DNA of 64,000 bases, taken from Mycteria americana (taxonomy: Eukaryota > Chordata > Aves > Ciconiiformes > Ciconiidae). The stretch covers positions 13,994,001 through 14,058,000 of the forward strand of contig NC_134368.1 in NCBI RefSeq assembly GCF_035582795.1, written 5' to 3'. Made by a program: the position numbers and the translations under genes. Below the pieces are notes generated by a model, which saw nothing but the letters and a program-made list of their open reading frames with translations, searched no databases and was not told the DNA's origin. Shown here in pieces: positions 52,151-63,969 of this stretch. Within the stretch, counting starts at the first letter, position 1, and each line of letters starts with the position of its first letter.

Positions 52151-53503
52151 CTTACATTGTGTTTGTGGGGGTGTTTCAGAGGAAAAAGAAGAAAAAACAG
52201 AATTGAGGAACACTGTTATTTACAGTTAACCAAAATGAAAGCATCTAGACAAGTATTCTTGAAATTCACACTCAAAGCCATGTAAACTCTGTGCTTGTGG
52301 GGGATTTTATAGTTTGACATCCTTAAAGAGATAAGCATAATACCTTATGGAAGCTTCATCAAATCTTACCTGGTAACCAAATAATAATAAAAAGAAGCTA
52401 CTTAATGAAAACATCTAAAATTGTGAGTTACAAAGAGCAAGAATTACTTTTTTATGGTAAATGGTTCAGTACATTTTTCAACTCTGATACTGCACGGTGT
52501 TTTAGATCATTCCTCTTTCTATACCCATACAAAATATACTGCAACAGCAGCCTGATCCTGACTGAAGCTCAAAAAAACCCAAAAGAAGTTGATGTGAATG
52601 GCTGTAGTTTCTACTTACCAGAGTGAACTTCCATATAGAATATAAACATATATCAATATATATGGGTTACATGCATCAATATCCATATATAAAAAATACC
52701 CATACAGAAAACTGGATACAGCTAATGATTTGTGAAAGAATAACATTAGCTCTGAGCATAAAGTTCTAGTTTTGTTAAACTTAGTCTAAAAGTGGAAATC
52801 CTGGAACTATTCTACTTCACAGAAATTCTGCCACTGTATCAAGCAGGTTCTAGACTCCACAGTATTTCGTACTGTATATGCTGCCTTCCGCTGACGAAGT
52901 CAGGTGGTGAAACACTGCGACAGTTACGCAGATTCACCAGTGGAGGTCAGCAAAAAGATGACACAACTCACTCACAGCAATTCCAGGATTACTGTGTAAA
53001 ATACATACTCAGGAGTGTGAATCACTACATCTGCCAGTACACCAATAATACCTCTGCAATTATCACTGGGGGGAAAAAAACACATTACAAAAGGACACTA
53101 AATATCTCTACTTTGTAAATACTGAGTTTTCTTCTAATATCGGAGGTTCTGTGACCAGTCCAGGAGGCAAATCAAAGTCCTGCAGGCATCAATCTATTCT
53201 TTTTCACTGTGCAAACACTCTTCTATAGTTGGGAGTGAAGTAAGTTAAGATGTTCTTGAAAGTAACCCAAACTGTCCTAAACACCACAGTAAGGGCATTT
53301 AGGCACCAAGAACACTGTTTAGTTGGTTGCACTTTAAGGTGCACTCCAAAAATAGTTTAGTAATAATTACTGGCTAATCTACTTACAGATTATTAAGGAA
53401 CCAGGTCTCTGATCAAAAGTTTCTTGCACTGAGCCTCTACCAACAGAAAGCATCAGATAGCCTGTCAATTTGGTATACAGAATGTTCTTATTTAGCTTCT
53501 TGT

Positions 53504-53690
53504 CAAGCACTGGAACAGGCTGCCCAGGGAAGTGGTTGAGTCACCATCCCTGGAGGTATTTAAAAGACATTTGGATGAGGTGCTTAGGGACATGGTTTAG
53601 TGGTGGACTTGGCAGTGTTAGGTTAATGGCTGGACTTGATGATCTTAAAGGTCTTTTCCAACCTAAACAGTTCTATGGTTCTATGATTCT
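53504..53690 (+). mobile_element. CR1 LINE 3' end
   Basis: A clear avian CR1 3' end: CACTGGAACAGGCTGCCCAG, CACCATCCCTGGAGGTATTT, GACTTGATGATCTTAAAGG and CTTTTCCAACCTAAACAG, finishing with two copies of a TTCTATG-type octamer. It is 5'-truncated to about 190 bp and oriented antisense to KIAA0232. It sits in an intron with its end 189 bp from the next exon. It is the youngest-looking CR1 copy in the window. Confidence 0.95.
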
Positions 53691-53878
53691 TGCCTCTCCC
53701 CAGAAAAGGTAAATTGGTATGCAGGCAAAAAAAAAGCAGTCTGGATTCTTGCCTGTCCCCTGAAAACCTGAGCTTGGGCCAGCTGTCAGATGCTACGAAT
53801 TCTTGGGAGGCAACAGCGAGTGCTGGAAGCACACCTGCTTCCGCTTGCGAGCAGCCTGCCTACCAAGACTGGACTTAC

Positions 53879-53980
53879 CCTCTGTGTGGGACAGAAAAAT
53901 TCCCAGATTGCCACTGTGAAAGGAGTGGCCAAGAGACAAATCCCTCTCCTTCCCATCTTGAGAGAAATTCCACACATTCA
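53879..53980 (-). CDS. KIAA0232: KIAA0232 coding exon (third from the 3' end)
   Basis: A 102-base minus-strand exon between an AG at 53,981 (TTATTCAG) and a strong donor GTAAGT at 53,878. The frame runs NVWNFSQDGKERDLS, LGHSFHSGNLGIFLS, HTE, with two bases at the start completing Val and one base at the end completing Glu. Both junctions agree with the neighbouring exons, which is strong evidence that it is real. I have no remembered human sequence for this exact segment. Longer open frames on both strands across 53.69-54.0 kb are shadows of this exon and its flanks. Confidence 0.85.
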
Positions 53981-54442
53981 CTGAATAACTGGCACGTTAT
54001 TTATGCAAACCCATAAAAGATAATTATCATGTTTTCACATTCTTATAAAATTAGCTACCTAATAAGTATTTTTCAGGCTGAAACATATTCAAAAATGTAG
54101 TGAAGTATTTCCAGAGTCAGAGATTAATATTCTATTTATTTAACTCCAAGCTCTGGAATTAAGTAAATTTGCATAAAAGTTAAGACTATTTTAAAAGCAC
54201 TTTTGTTTAAAAACTATTTAGAAGCATGCTAGAGATCTATTACAAATGTAACTGAAGCATCCCAGTTCTCTCTCAGATAAGAGAATTTATTGTGGAAGTT
54301 TACTGTTGTTTTTTTGTTTTTTTTTTTTTAAATACAGATGGTAGTTCCAATCCATCTGCAACAATTCAAATCCATAAGAAAGAGCATTTCATTCTAGCAC
54401 AGGTGCAACAGCAAGTCAGTTCAAACAGGCATGGCTTCTTAC

Positions 54443-54524
54443 CTTCACACTGTGATGCAGGAAAAAGGGGAGAATAGAGCGCCTTTTCCCACCAGCATTG
54501 CTTTTCCTGGCTGCCACTCATTCT
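54443..54524 (-). CDS. KIAA0232: KIAA0232 coding exon (fourth from the 3' end)
   Basis: An 82-base minus-strand exon with acceptor ATCTGCAG at 54,525 and donor GTAAGA at 54,442. It encodes RMSGSQEKQCWWEKALYSPL then FPASQCE plus one base, entering in phase 0 and leaving in phase 1. The leftover G joins TG of the next exon to give Val. The Trp-Trp pair and the coherent frame through four exons argue for a genuine conserved segment. The upstream exon must end in phase 0. Confidence 0.85.
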
Positions 54525-54600
54525 CTGCAGATTAGTATTCAATATAGGAAAGTGTTTAGACAATAATCACACTTCGTTATGCCATAGATAATATACTTAC

Positions 54601-54643
54601 ATGTAAAGGAGGAAACTCTGGTATTACAACCAATTTGCTAGGT
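54601..54643 (-). CDS. KIAA0232: Possible KIAA0232 micro-exon (unproven)
   Basis: A very good donor (CAT|GTAAGTAT) lies at 54,600 on the minus strand. The only frame open before it ends in phase 0, exactly what the next exon needs, and reads PSKLVVIPEFPPLH after one base. However, the best pyrimidine tract (TCCTTTCCCCTTAG) lies about 40 bases further upstream, and using that AG gives stops in all frames. The exon would therefore have to use the poor acceptor CTATAAG at 54,644, giving 43 bases. It may be a real small exon or chance. Confidence 0.3.
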
Positions 54644-56733
54644 CTTATAGGTCACATTGTTCAATTTCTAATACTAAGGGGAAAGGACTGTCAAACTACA
54701 ATAGAACATCCATTATCTGAACTCTTATACTCAGTATGAACTCCATGCAGGGGCTCATACTTTGCCGATATGGAGTTGTACAAATCCAGAACAAAAAGAT
54801 GAATTCCAGCCCTACACTGTATAATCTAAGTACAAAACAAGAGAGATCAGATAGCCACCCAAGAGATGAAAATACAACGAAACAACATTAGTCAACATGA
54901 CAAATAGTTCAGTGTAAAAGAAAACAGAAAAGAAAGCAAACAAAAAGTGGCAAAATTTAATGTTTAAAGTCTGGAAGGGTGAATTAGCAGTACCATTACC
55001 ATCAATGGGATAACATAAAATTAAACTAGAGAATTAATGTGTCAACATGAGGAAAACTGGTTATGAGGATGATTAATAATTTGTCTTTATGCCAAAAATA
55101 ATCTCAATCTACTAACTAAAAATGCCTAAATACTCCTCCCCCCCCCCCCGCCATTTTAATGCTAATTTAAATTTACCAGAGCCCTTTCCTTGTAAAATTA
55201 ACGGACATGGCTAAAATACCAAAGGCTTGTCACAACAGATGTGTCCCTAGTTTTATGACTGCATCTGTGGTAACCCCATTAACCTTCAAAAGCTGATGCT
55301 GGCTTTTAACATCCCCTAGAGATATTAGATAGAATGATTCAAAAACAAACTATAGTGCAACTAGCTACTAAAAAACATTAACAAATGAGCATCGACACTG
55401 AGTTTCTGTCCAGCTTCCTCCTCTGTAAACCTGAGAACATTTAAAGATGGAAAATGTTAACGTTGCCTTTTTTTCCTCTTTTGTAGAACAACAAACCTAC
55501 AGAACCTAAACTTACAAATGCTTAAGTAATAAAGTGAAGTCCCTCTCAAACCAAATAAGCAGCTCAAGAGTGCTGTATTCAGAAGCGTCTGCCAGATTAA
55601 ACTTTTTTCCCCAAGAAATTATGCTATAATGAATATTGAAATTGTCCATGCTGGTTCCAAGGAATAGTCCTTTTGGAACCACCCTCCAAAAGCTCAAACA
55701 CCAACTCCAGGTTTAACTAGAAAGTTAAACAATAGTTTAAAAAAAAGAAAGAAGAAACAAAGAAAAAAAATAGAAAGCTCAAGGGTATTTGAAGCAGGAC
55801 TTCATAAGAAATACATGCATTTACAAAGAAATTCAATCATGGAAGCCTCACTCTGCTGTTGACTACAGATAGAGGCATCTAAACTCCACAGACACAATGC
55901 TTTATTAACTTCAAAGTTTCCCACATCGCTGGTGTCACACCTGCACTCATATCTGCACACGCGATAAGCTGGATGAACCACAGTGGGTTACAAGCAAAGC
56001 CAGCTTGACTCTGGCAGGGTATAACAAGCTACAGATGTCTTGCTTCCCAGGCTGAGTCATCATCAGAGCCTACATCATATCTGCTTCAGGATGGCTTGGT
56101 GACTGAACTGATGCTCAGGCTGCCTCAGCTCCCATGTCCTTCCATCACTGCCTCGATACCAGAAGAGTTAGAGAAAGCCAGAGACACATCTTCTGGCTGC
56201 ATGCAGAAGGAGTCCAGCAGGGCTTCAGTCTGAGCTCAGACCTGGCCCTCTTGCCCCCACACTGACCCTCATGGAATGACCTGTGTTACTTCCAAACCAG
56301 CATTAAGGTCAGATGTGTAAAGCAAAAGGACAGATATAAAGACCTGGTATCCATACTACAGCCATTTGGGGGTTTTGTTTGGGAGGTGATGGGGGACACA
56401 AGCTGACATCCATTTTATACATTCACTGAAGAAAACCATTTTCTCCTACAGTTGCTTAGATGTTTACTACAATTGTACAGTCTCTCATCATGAAAATTTC
56501 TGAAAATTAAAGAAGTACCCTTAATTAGCAAGTAAGAAACACCAACTCCAGAATAGTCCCGTGACCCCACCTTCTTTTCCAAACTGCATTTTCAGTTTAT
56601 GCCACCTCCTCCTCTCACACATACTCACATGCACTTCCAGTATTTTATGAAAAGTTTTAATAAATTTCCCAGCTACCCATCTAAATAGCTATTATTCTCA
56701 ACTGTATTAGAAATTGCAAGTCTTTCCTCTCTG

Positions 56734-56781
56734 AAACTATTCATATTTATTTTACTTAAACTATTCATATTTATTTTACTT
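56734..56781. repeat. Perfect 24-bp tandem duplication
   Basis: Two identical head-to-tail copies of a 24-base AT-rich unit that begins AAACTATTCATATTT and ends TTTACTT. It lies in KIAA0232 intronic DNA. The absence of mismatches suggests a recent event. Confidence 0.93.
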
Positions 56782-59104
56782 TATTCTTAAGTACAGCTCA
56801 AAGACAAGGCAAAACCAACTGCATGCTGTTGCACTCTAGTCTTGCTGCAGGTCTGACAGAAGACTGATGAGTTTCCTTCCTTGTTTTACAGCTAGACATA
56901 TGGTAACTGAGCCTTCTCTTAGAGCTTCTCATTGAGGATATGTAAAATCACTTGAGGACTTTAGCATTCACTAGCACAAACACTATGGTCATGTTACAGT
57001 TATGAAAGATTCTCCTCCCCCCAAATCCTGGCAGATTTCAGTCACAATTGTCTGCGAATTTTCAGTAGATTCAGGTCAGAATTGTGTAGTTACCCGCAAA
57101 AACTAAAACTTCAATTCTGCTTCTGTCCCCCTCTCATCTGTCCCCTACTGAGAGTTAAGCCAACAGCAGAAAAAAATAATTTTAATGTTTGCTATGGTTT
57201 GTATAAGAGTTTGAAAGAGTAAAATAGTTTCAAAACTTTAAATAGCATTTATATGTTTTTCATTGGCATCTAGCTCACATCTGCTCCTTCCAACATCATT
57301 TTATGTCTGTTTTCTCAAATGAACCTTCCTAAGAACTTCATACAACAGCAGGGCTGCCCACTTAGGTCTTTTATCCAAAATCTCAACTGAAACCTCTGGC
57401 ATACAAAAGAACAACCATTCTTTGCAAACATCAGTACAAATACTTTCTAAAGGAATAAAAGCAAGTATTGGTTTTTTTCAACTAAAAATTCTAGTGCTGC
57501 TTCAAAGATCAAATTACAGTGAAACGACTCTGTAATCTAGCTGGAGTAAAGTACCTAACATGAAGGAGAGATTTTGTGAGCTTAAGTGGATAATGACCAT
57601 TTTAAACAGCATATTTGATCTCCAGCATCACGATGGAATAGCAATTCAGTGTTCTGTTAAGGACACAATTGAAAAAAGGGAAAACAAGCAGAGAAGTGAA
57701 AAATTGTTTCCTGGACCATGAATTCCATTTCCTACTGCTGATGAGATTTTTCCTCACCTCTTCCACTCACACACGTATTTGAAATAAAGCAGCCAAGGAA
57801 GATTCCTGTTCTACACAGTTCTGTTGTATTGCTGCTTTCTTTGCAAAACTGCTACGGACAGCAATATGTATTCACCAGCTGATGAAGCTGTATTGTGAGA
57901 ATGCAGCAGAATATCATATTATATTGATCTGGGGACAAGGACAAGCTGCTTCAGTGAACACACTTCAGACTGCGGAGCTGGGCCTACCAGAACGAATGCC
58001 CAGGAGGAGCATTTTACTCTTTTGCGTGCTTTGGTTGTGTAAACTGTTCTATACTCACTACAGCAAGGGACATAACCAACACCACGGTTTTCAACTGTGA
58101 CCAGTAGGCAGCCTGATAAACAGCCCATCTGAGTGGGACTGTTGGTTTGCTGACATAAGATAAAATTTAACTGTAGTTTCTGTATGACAGGATACTAAGC
58201 CAACTTTTAGGAACATCTTTGACAGGGGCATTTAGGCAGGTGAGGAAACTGACTACCAAAGTTGGGAAAGACCAGCTCTAGAAGTATGAAAGCAGAATTC
58301 AAGAAAAAAAGACCCATTCATATGATAAAATGATAAACCTGGTACTGTCACAGCCGTAATATGAGGTTCTATTACCCAAACGATAAATGTGCAGATAGAA
58401 AAGCCAAGGAACAAAAGGTAGGAGAAATTTGGAGGGGGCGGGGGGGGGGGTTCCTCCCCCCTCTCCTTATGTATACAGAGGTAGTAAAAGGCAAGTTCAT
58501 GTTGAGAAATAAATAAAAAAACCCCCACAAACCCCAAAATATTTATTTTATTTATATTTAGGGTTTTTTATATATATAAAGAATTTCTCCTCAGGTGAGA
58601 GCTTGATTGCTCATACAAGTAGCTCATTAAGAAATTATTCTTTCTTCTTGGCAGAAAATAACAGATAGTTTTATTTTGCAACCTCAAATAAATTTCTTAG
58701 AGAGCATTTATGAATATGCAACACATTTTTTTCTCCAACAAGAACTGGCATAGGATGTGCTTAACAACTTAAATCTTATTTTATCAACAATCTGCACACG
58801 GGGAAATATTAGTATGATTTTTTTTGCTGTTCCTTAACTAACTATTTTCTATGGAGGTAGCAATCATTCTTCTTGATTTCCTTGCTTCCATCACAAGTCT
58901 TTCCCTAAAGTTACAGACAAAAAGTCCACAGCAAGTTCATATGGCAGATTAGTCATTTGCTAGTTAGAAAAGTTACATTGGCCAGAACTTTATTCTTCAA
59001 GCAAAATTTACGCAAAGCATCTTCTCAGAGTCTACAGTTTTAAGTACCATCTGCCTGAAGGTCTTGGAAAAAAAAGGCACTTCCAGTATTTTATTAAAAG
59101 TTTT

Positions 59105-59194
59105 AAGGCATCTTTCTATGCTTTTCAGGATAGACTATTTGGGATGCCTAAGAAAAGGCATCTTTCTATGCCTTTCAGGACAGACTATTTGGGC
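59105..59194. repeat. 50-bp-period direct duplication
   Basis: AAGGCATCTTTCTATGC starts at 59,105 and again at 59,155, exactly 50 bases apart. The first 40 bases of each unit match except for two T/C differences (near 59,122 and 59,131). The last ten bases of the first unit act as a spacer. Confidence 0.92.
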
Positions 59195-59679
59195 TTTAGA
59201 TACTAATTTGAAAACACCAGCATTGAATATTTCTACACTTTCAGAATGCATGCTGACACGGATTGAGGCAGTGACAAGAGTTTTGCAGAATCTGAACAGA
59301 ATAAACACTAAAGGCTCATTATGATCTGAGTATTATCTGAAGTGTTATGACTGACAGTTTCATAACCAACCGTAGAAAAAGTAAAAGTCATATTAATCTG
59401 TAAGTACAAATTTCCTTCAACCTGCTCTGCAACCCCTTACTATCAGAAAGAATACAAGAAACACATGAATAATTTAGAAGTCAAAGCAGCAATGAACCCA
59501 TTGAGTCCCATTCCAAAAGATCAGATCCTAATTTTAGTTCATCAGCTACCCCAGGGAAGATATATCTGGCTCAAGAAGCTAGTCAAAATGAACCAGGGGA
59601 GCCAAGTCTAGACTTTATATTCTTAAAACCTATTTGGAAGTCACTTAATTCTCAAATTTCCCTGCAATATACGTGTAAG

Positions 59680-60770
59680 GGACCCTATGAGATCATCTAG
59701 TTTCTACTCTTGCACAAAGCCAGAATCAACTACAAAATTCCTACACCCTAAATCTCTTCAAAACAGAATTTCCACTGCTTCTCTAAAAACAATTGAGCCT
59801 TACAGTAAGCTCATTTTCTGGTTAGAATTATTTTTCTTCATTTTCCCTTGTTGTGATTTAGGTCATCACATCCACTTCCTTTGTGTTTACCAGAGCCTAC
59901 AGGACAAGCACAGCTTCTTCCTTATCTCCTATAACTATGAACATGGCTTCTGCAAAACTGCTGGGTTCTTCTTCAAGTTTCTCTCTTTTTTTTGAGATAA
60001 ACAACCCCAGTTCCTTCACTCTGTTTTCAAGAGTAGTGATCTTTGCGTTGCTCTCCTCAGGACATCTTTCTTGACACAAGGTAATGGGAGCTAAGCCCGG
60101 TACTCCAGCAGGCGGCTTTCTAGCTCCAGCTATAGAGGAGCAATTCCTTCCGCTCTTACAGAAGGACTTTCCTATTTGTATATCACAGTGCTGTCTTTTG
60201 CACTGTGTTATTGCTGATTTACCTCAGCTTATGATCTACTTGAAGATGCTTTTCTGTTTCACATCACTTCCTCGCCTGTCACTCCTCACTGTGTTTGTGA
60301 AGAGGATTATTATTTTCTTTGTATTTGTACCTGCTGGATTGCATTTTAGCTTTCAGACCATTTCTCCAATTTAACAACCTTTTGAGTCTAATCCTGTCTT
60401 TCAGTGTAACTGCAGACTTTCCCAGTTTGATATCATCAGGGATTTTCATAAACATGTATTTTACTCCCCAGACCAAAAAAATTAATCATCTCCCTTGTCC
60501 TCTAGTAAGCCACTGTGTTATTTTGAGTGTGCAGTCTTTTTGCCAAAACCAATACTTAGAAACTTTCTCACTTTCTCAAGCATCCATGCCATTTATTGGT
60601 TAAAACACTTACCTAGTAAATTTAAGAGAGTCATTGGTAATACCCCAGGTCCCATTTTCCTCTTTAAAAAGATGGAAATGTGTTTGCCTTCCATATATTT
60701 GCTATCTTCTCTGTGTTCTCAGGCAAGTATTCTACTAGGCTTTTTTCAAATTAGTTGCTGCTCCTCATGA
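59680..60770 (-). mobile_element. Ancient, heavily diverged CR1-type LINE relic
   Basis: Read on the plus strand it follows the reverse complement of old amniote CR1 elements in order. GAGATCATCTAGTTTCTACT is the 3' end, then CCCCAGTTCCTTCACTCTG, GTTGCTCTCCTCAGGACATC, GGTACTCCAGCAGGCGGC, TTTCAGACCATTTCTCCAAT, and TTGATATCATCAGGG preceded by an AACTGCAGACTTTCCCAG block. The last part overlaps the region encoding the end of the reverse transcriptase. Many stops and indels show it has been inactive for a very long time. The limits are approximate, and it may extend beyond 61 kb. Confidence 0.72.
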
Positions 60771-61929
60771 CATTTAGCTGAATATTGCTATGACTAGCTG
60801 AAACAGTGTAATTTATCTGTACTACTCCTTTGCCTAATTGTATTTTCACCAACAATTCAAACAATGACAAAAACCCACACCGAACAGTACCTTTTTGACA
60901 TTGTCTTTTCATAGCTTTCCAAGCTTGTTAGTTCCGTCTCTCAGAAATATCCTTCAGTCATGTTTTCAGTTTCTGATTTACTTCTGGGACTTTCAGGTGT
61001 ACCAAATCTTTATTTTGTTGACTTACTTTATACCTTGGGTTTTTTCCTAGTGATTTTTATACTGTCATTGTGAACTCCATCTTTTTAAGGTCCCTTTCAT
61101 ACAAGATAATTTCATCCTTCAAAATCTCAGCAAATTGTTGTCTTATTAATTAGAAAGTTAGAGCTCAGAGTCTTTGTAGCTGTTTTCATCATCTGCCACA
61201 ATCAGCACATATCAAGAACCATCTGGACCAATCCTTTCTCAGATAGCCCCGAAATTACTCTCTCTTTTACAATTAAGTCCTTTGCTTTGTATGTGGATGA
61301 CTCTACGTGCTCTTGAATGTTTTGCCCTCTTGATTCTCATGATTTTAAGCCATAAAGCAGACTCCCCTGAATTTTGTCTCCCTCTTATCACTACCTAGGT
61401 TTATGGCAGGTTATCTCCTACACTATTGACCTCAGAACCAATGTATGTAAGGCACCCCTCTTCCCTTCCTCTCTTGACAGCCCTTCCTAAAGGAGTTACA
61501 CACTTAAATTGCATTACTCCAGTCAAGCAAAGTACCTCACCAAATCTAATAGGCCAATTAAGTCAAGAGATCCATGAACACATGTTTTTTGCCAGTAAAA
61601 TGTTCTCATCCCCGAATGCATTGTCCTAGCCATGTTCAGACCTCAAAAGTTTGGTACCAGTCCCAACAAAACGCACAAGTCCCTTTATCTATGTCAAGGA
61701 CTTAATAGCATAAACATTCTTAGGGCACACCTACTAGATCAGAGCCCATATAAAATTTCTGGGTAAGAGATTCAGCATTGTTACATTCAGAGATTGTTAA
61801 CTGGACCAGATTGTGTACTTACCCATGACTCCATAGCTAAATAGTAAGAGCATTTACTTGGAAGAAAAAGGACTGTACTTCAGTGGGTATTTTTTGTGGG
61901 GTTTTGTTGCTGTTGTTTGGAGGAGGGTT

Positions 61930-61965
61930 GTTGGCGGTTTTTTTTTTGGGGGGGGGGGGGGGTGT
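61930..61965. repeat. T run joined to a G run
   Basis: About ten T residues followed by about fifteen G residues, within a G/T-only stretch from about 61,885. The other strand is an A/C tract like those elsewhere in the window. Exact lengths are not reliable. Confidence 0.8.
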
Positions 61966-63969
61966 TTTAATCTTAAGGCTAGGTATATAAATATCATTCA
62001 CTCTTGAAGAACTTCTGCAGGAACTATCAGCAAATTCCTTCTGCAAAATATTCTACAAGTCTAAAAGAAGTGCTCTAATATAGAAGGTAAGAGAGAGGAA
62101 ACGGAACCAGGTTCTCCTACAGTCTTATAAATAGGAGGTATTCAAAGATGTGTGTTTGCACAGCACGTATGTAATTCAAGTTTATGTGATGCAAACCAGA
62201 ATGTTTTACCTTTACACCATGGTCCACAACAGTATTTTCACACCCATTATTTATGCAAAATATTGGAGGTACCTCAGAACACAACTCAACTTCATACCTG
62301 AGATAACAGTGAGTGAAATAGTAATTTTAATTTTTATCATAAGTCAGTAAAAGGAAACACAGAAGTTTCATTAAAAAAAAAATCCTTTACAAATATTGAT
62401 CTGTACTAATCAGTCAATTTCATAGCCTCTGCTAAAGTTAAAACTCTTTGTCCCATGCATGTATGTGTGGGGTGTCCAGGAATAATGCTTCTCCTAAACC
62501 GTTCTACTTCTAGGTATTTTATATCTATTTTATTCAATGCTCATGAAATATCACTCTTAAAAAGAGGAAAGTTCACACACAGAAGACATACTTGCATGAC
62601 ATTTGCACCCTTTCTGCACACAATATAGTCATCCTATTTACTGATTAAAGTTTACTTCATAACCAACATATTAAAATTGTTTTAATGCTTAAAAAACCTC
62701 TTATTTTACAGACAGACTTAACTACAATAATAAATTTAGATAAATGTTCTCAAGCCAAAAAGCCTGGTATCTTCAGATGCACACTAATGGCTCTTAGAAA
62801 AGCCCAGAGGTGCACACATCCTCTTGAGACATGCTAGATACAGGAGGACTAGTTAACCCAGTCTTTCTGAGTTTAGGTTGTAATCAGGCCCCTCAAGCTC
62901 CCTAGGAAGAGCTTAATTGCCAACCAAATTGGACTGCCGAGATGGTTGTCAGCCCTTTGTATTCTTAGTGGCTTATAATTTTGAAGCTATAAAAATGCCT
63001 ACAAAGTCATGTCACCTGAGCAAGGGAAGCAGTTAAGTTTTCCTCTTGTACTAAGGAACTTAAAGAAAATAAAATACCACAGCTTTCTAAGCACTATTCA
63101 GTACCAACGTTTTTTTCAAGCCTCATAGCTACCATAAACTATGGAGCCACTGTAAACTTCTTTTATACCAGACACTTACTACTTTCTTGAATGGATAAGT
63201 GGTTGACGCAAAGATGAGAATAAACATCCTCATGGGGCACTAAGCATCCAGAAAGGAGATCTGAAAAGGGCTGGAAGGAACTTTAGACTCTTGCTGTCAC
63301 AAATAACTGTATTATACCATTTGTTCATTCATTATGTCCTATGGCATGATGAAGTTAGATTCTGCTTACTCCTGGTAAAAGGTAATTCCAGAATCTGTTC
63401 TGACTTACAGTCTAAGTTTATTAATGTTTTTGGTGACTCTTTTTGCAGGGCCTGGCGCAAACCCAGAAAGTTCCCAGACTCTAGAAAAGATTCTGAGCCA
63501 CTTCATTGCCGTTAACTTAACAGAGCAGCAGGAACCAAGATGTCTAGAAAGGGCCTGGAAAAATCACAAATTTGATTCTCTTGTGCAAGCAGCAGACATC
63601 AACTTATTGACATGGGGAAAAGAAGCTGCAATAGCAATTAAAGGAGGATGACAGGAGAAACAAATGGGGAAGAAAGAGAATAAGGAACTCTGATTTTGTG
63701 CAACAAAAAGGTTAGCTTTAGTTTTAGCAAGAAAAAGGTTAGCTTTCCCATACATGAATTAGTGTTTCAGACTTGTAATTGAGAAGTATACAATCACACA
63801 ACACAAGCTGGGTGCAACTCTCCAGTTGAAAATGAAAAAAATTCCCTCCTAATGTAGATACTACAACTGCCAAGTAGGAGAGGAGGCTGAAGGGCAAAAG
63901 AAAATGTAAGATGCAACTTACTACTATCCAGATGACATCTCTGGGCTGGTTGCACAACTAAATTATTTT

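Noticed and set aside
52374..52420. Possible minus-strand exon before the donor at 52,374 (about 45 bases)
   Set aside because: The implied peptide is mostly Phe/Leu from T-rich DNA, unlike KIAA0232, and inserting it would break the supported junction between the 53.9 and 52.1 kb exons.
53690..54016. Plus-strand 108-codon ORF
   Set aside because: It is the antisense shadow of the KIAA0232 exon at 53,879-53,980 and its flanks, with no splice or family support.
55512..55697. Minus-strand frame ending LLLKH before a GTAAGT donor at about 55.51 kb
   Set aside because: Its exit phase would match the possible micro-exon at 54.6 kb and it reads somewhat like protein, but there is no clear acceptor, no remembered similarity, and open frames of this length are frequent here.
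59897..60079. Minus-strand 60-codon ORF with Lys/Glu-rich sequence resembling a coiled coil
   Set aside because: It lies in the ancient CR1 relic, in the 3' region of the element, and is most likely incidental.
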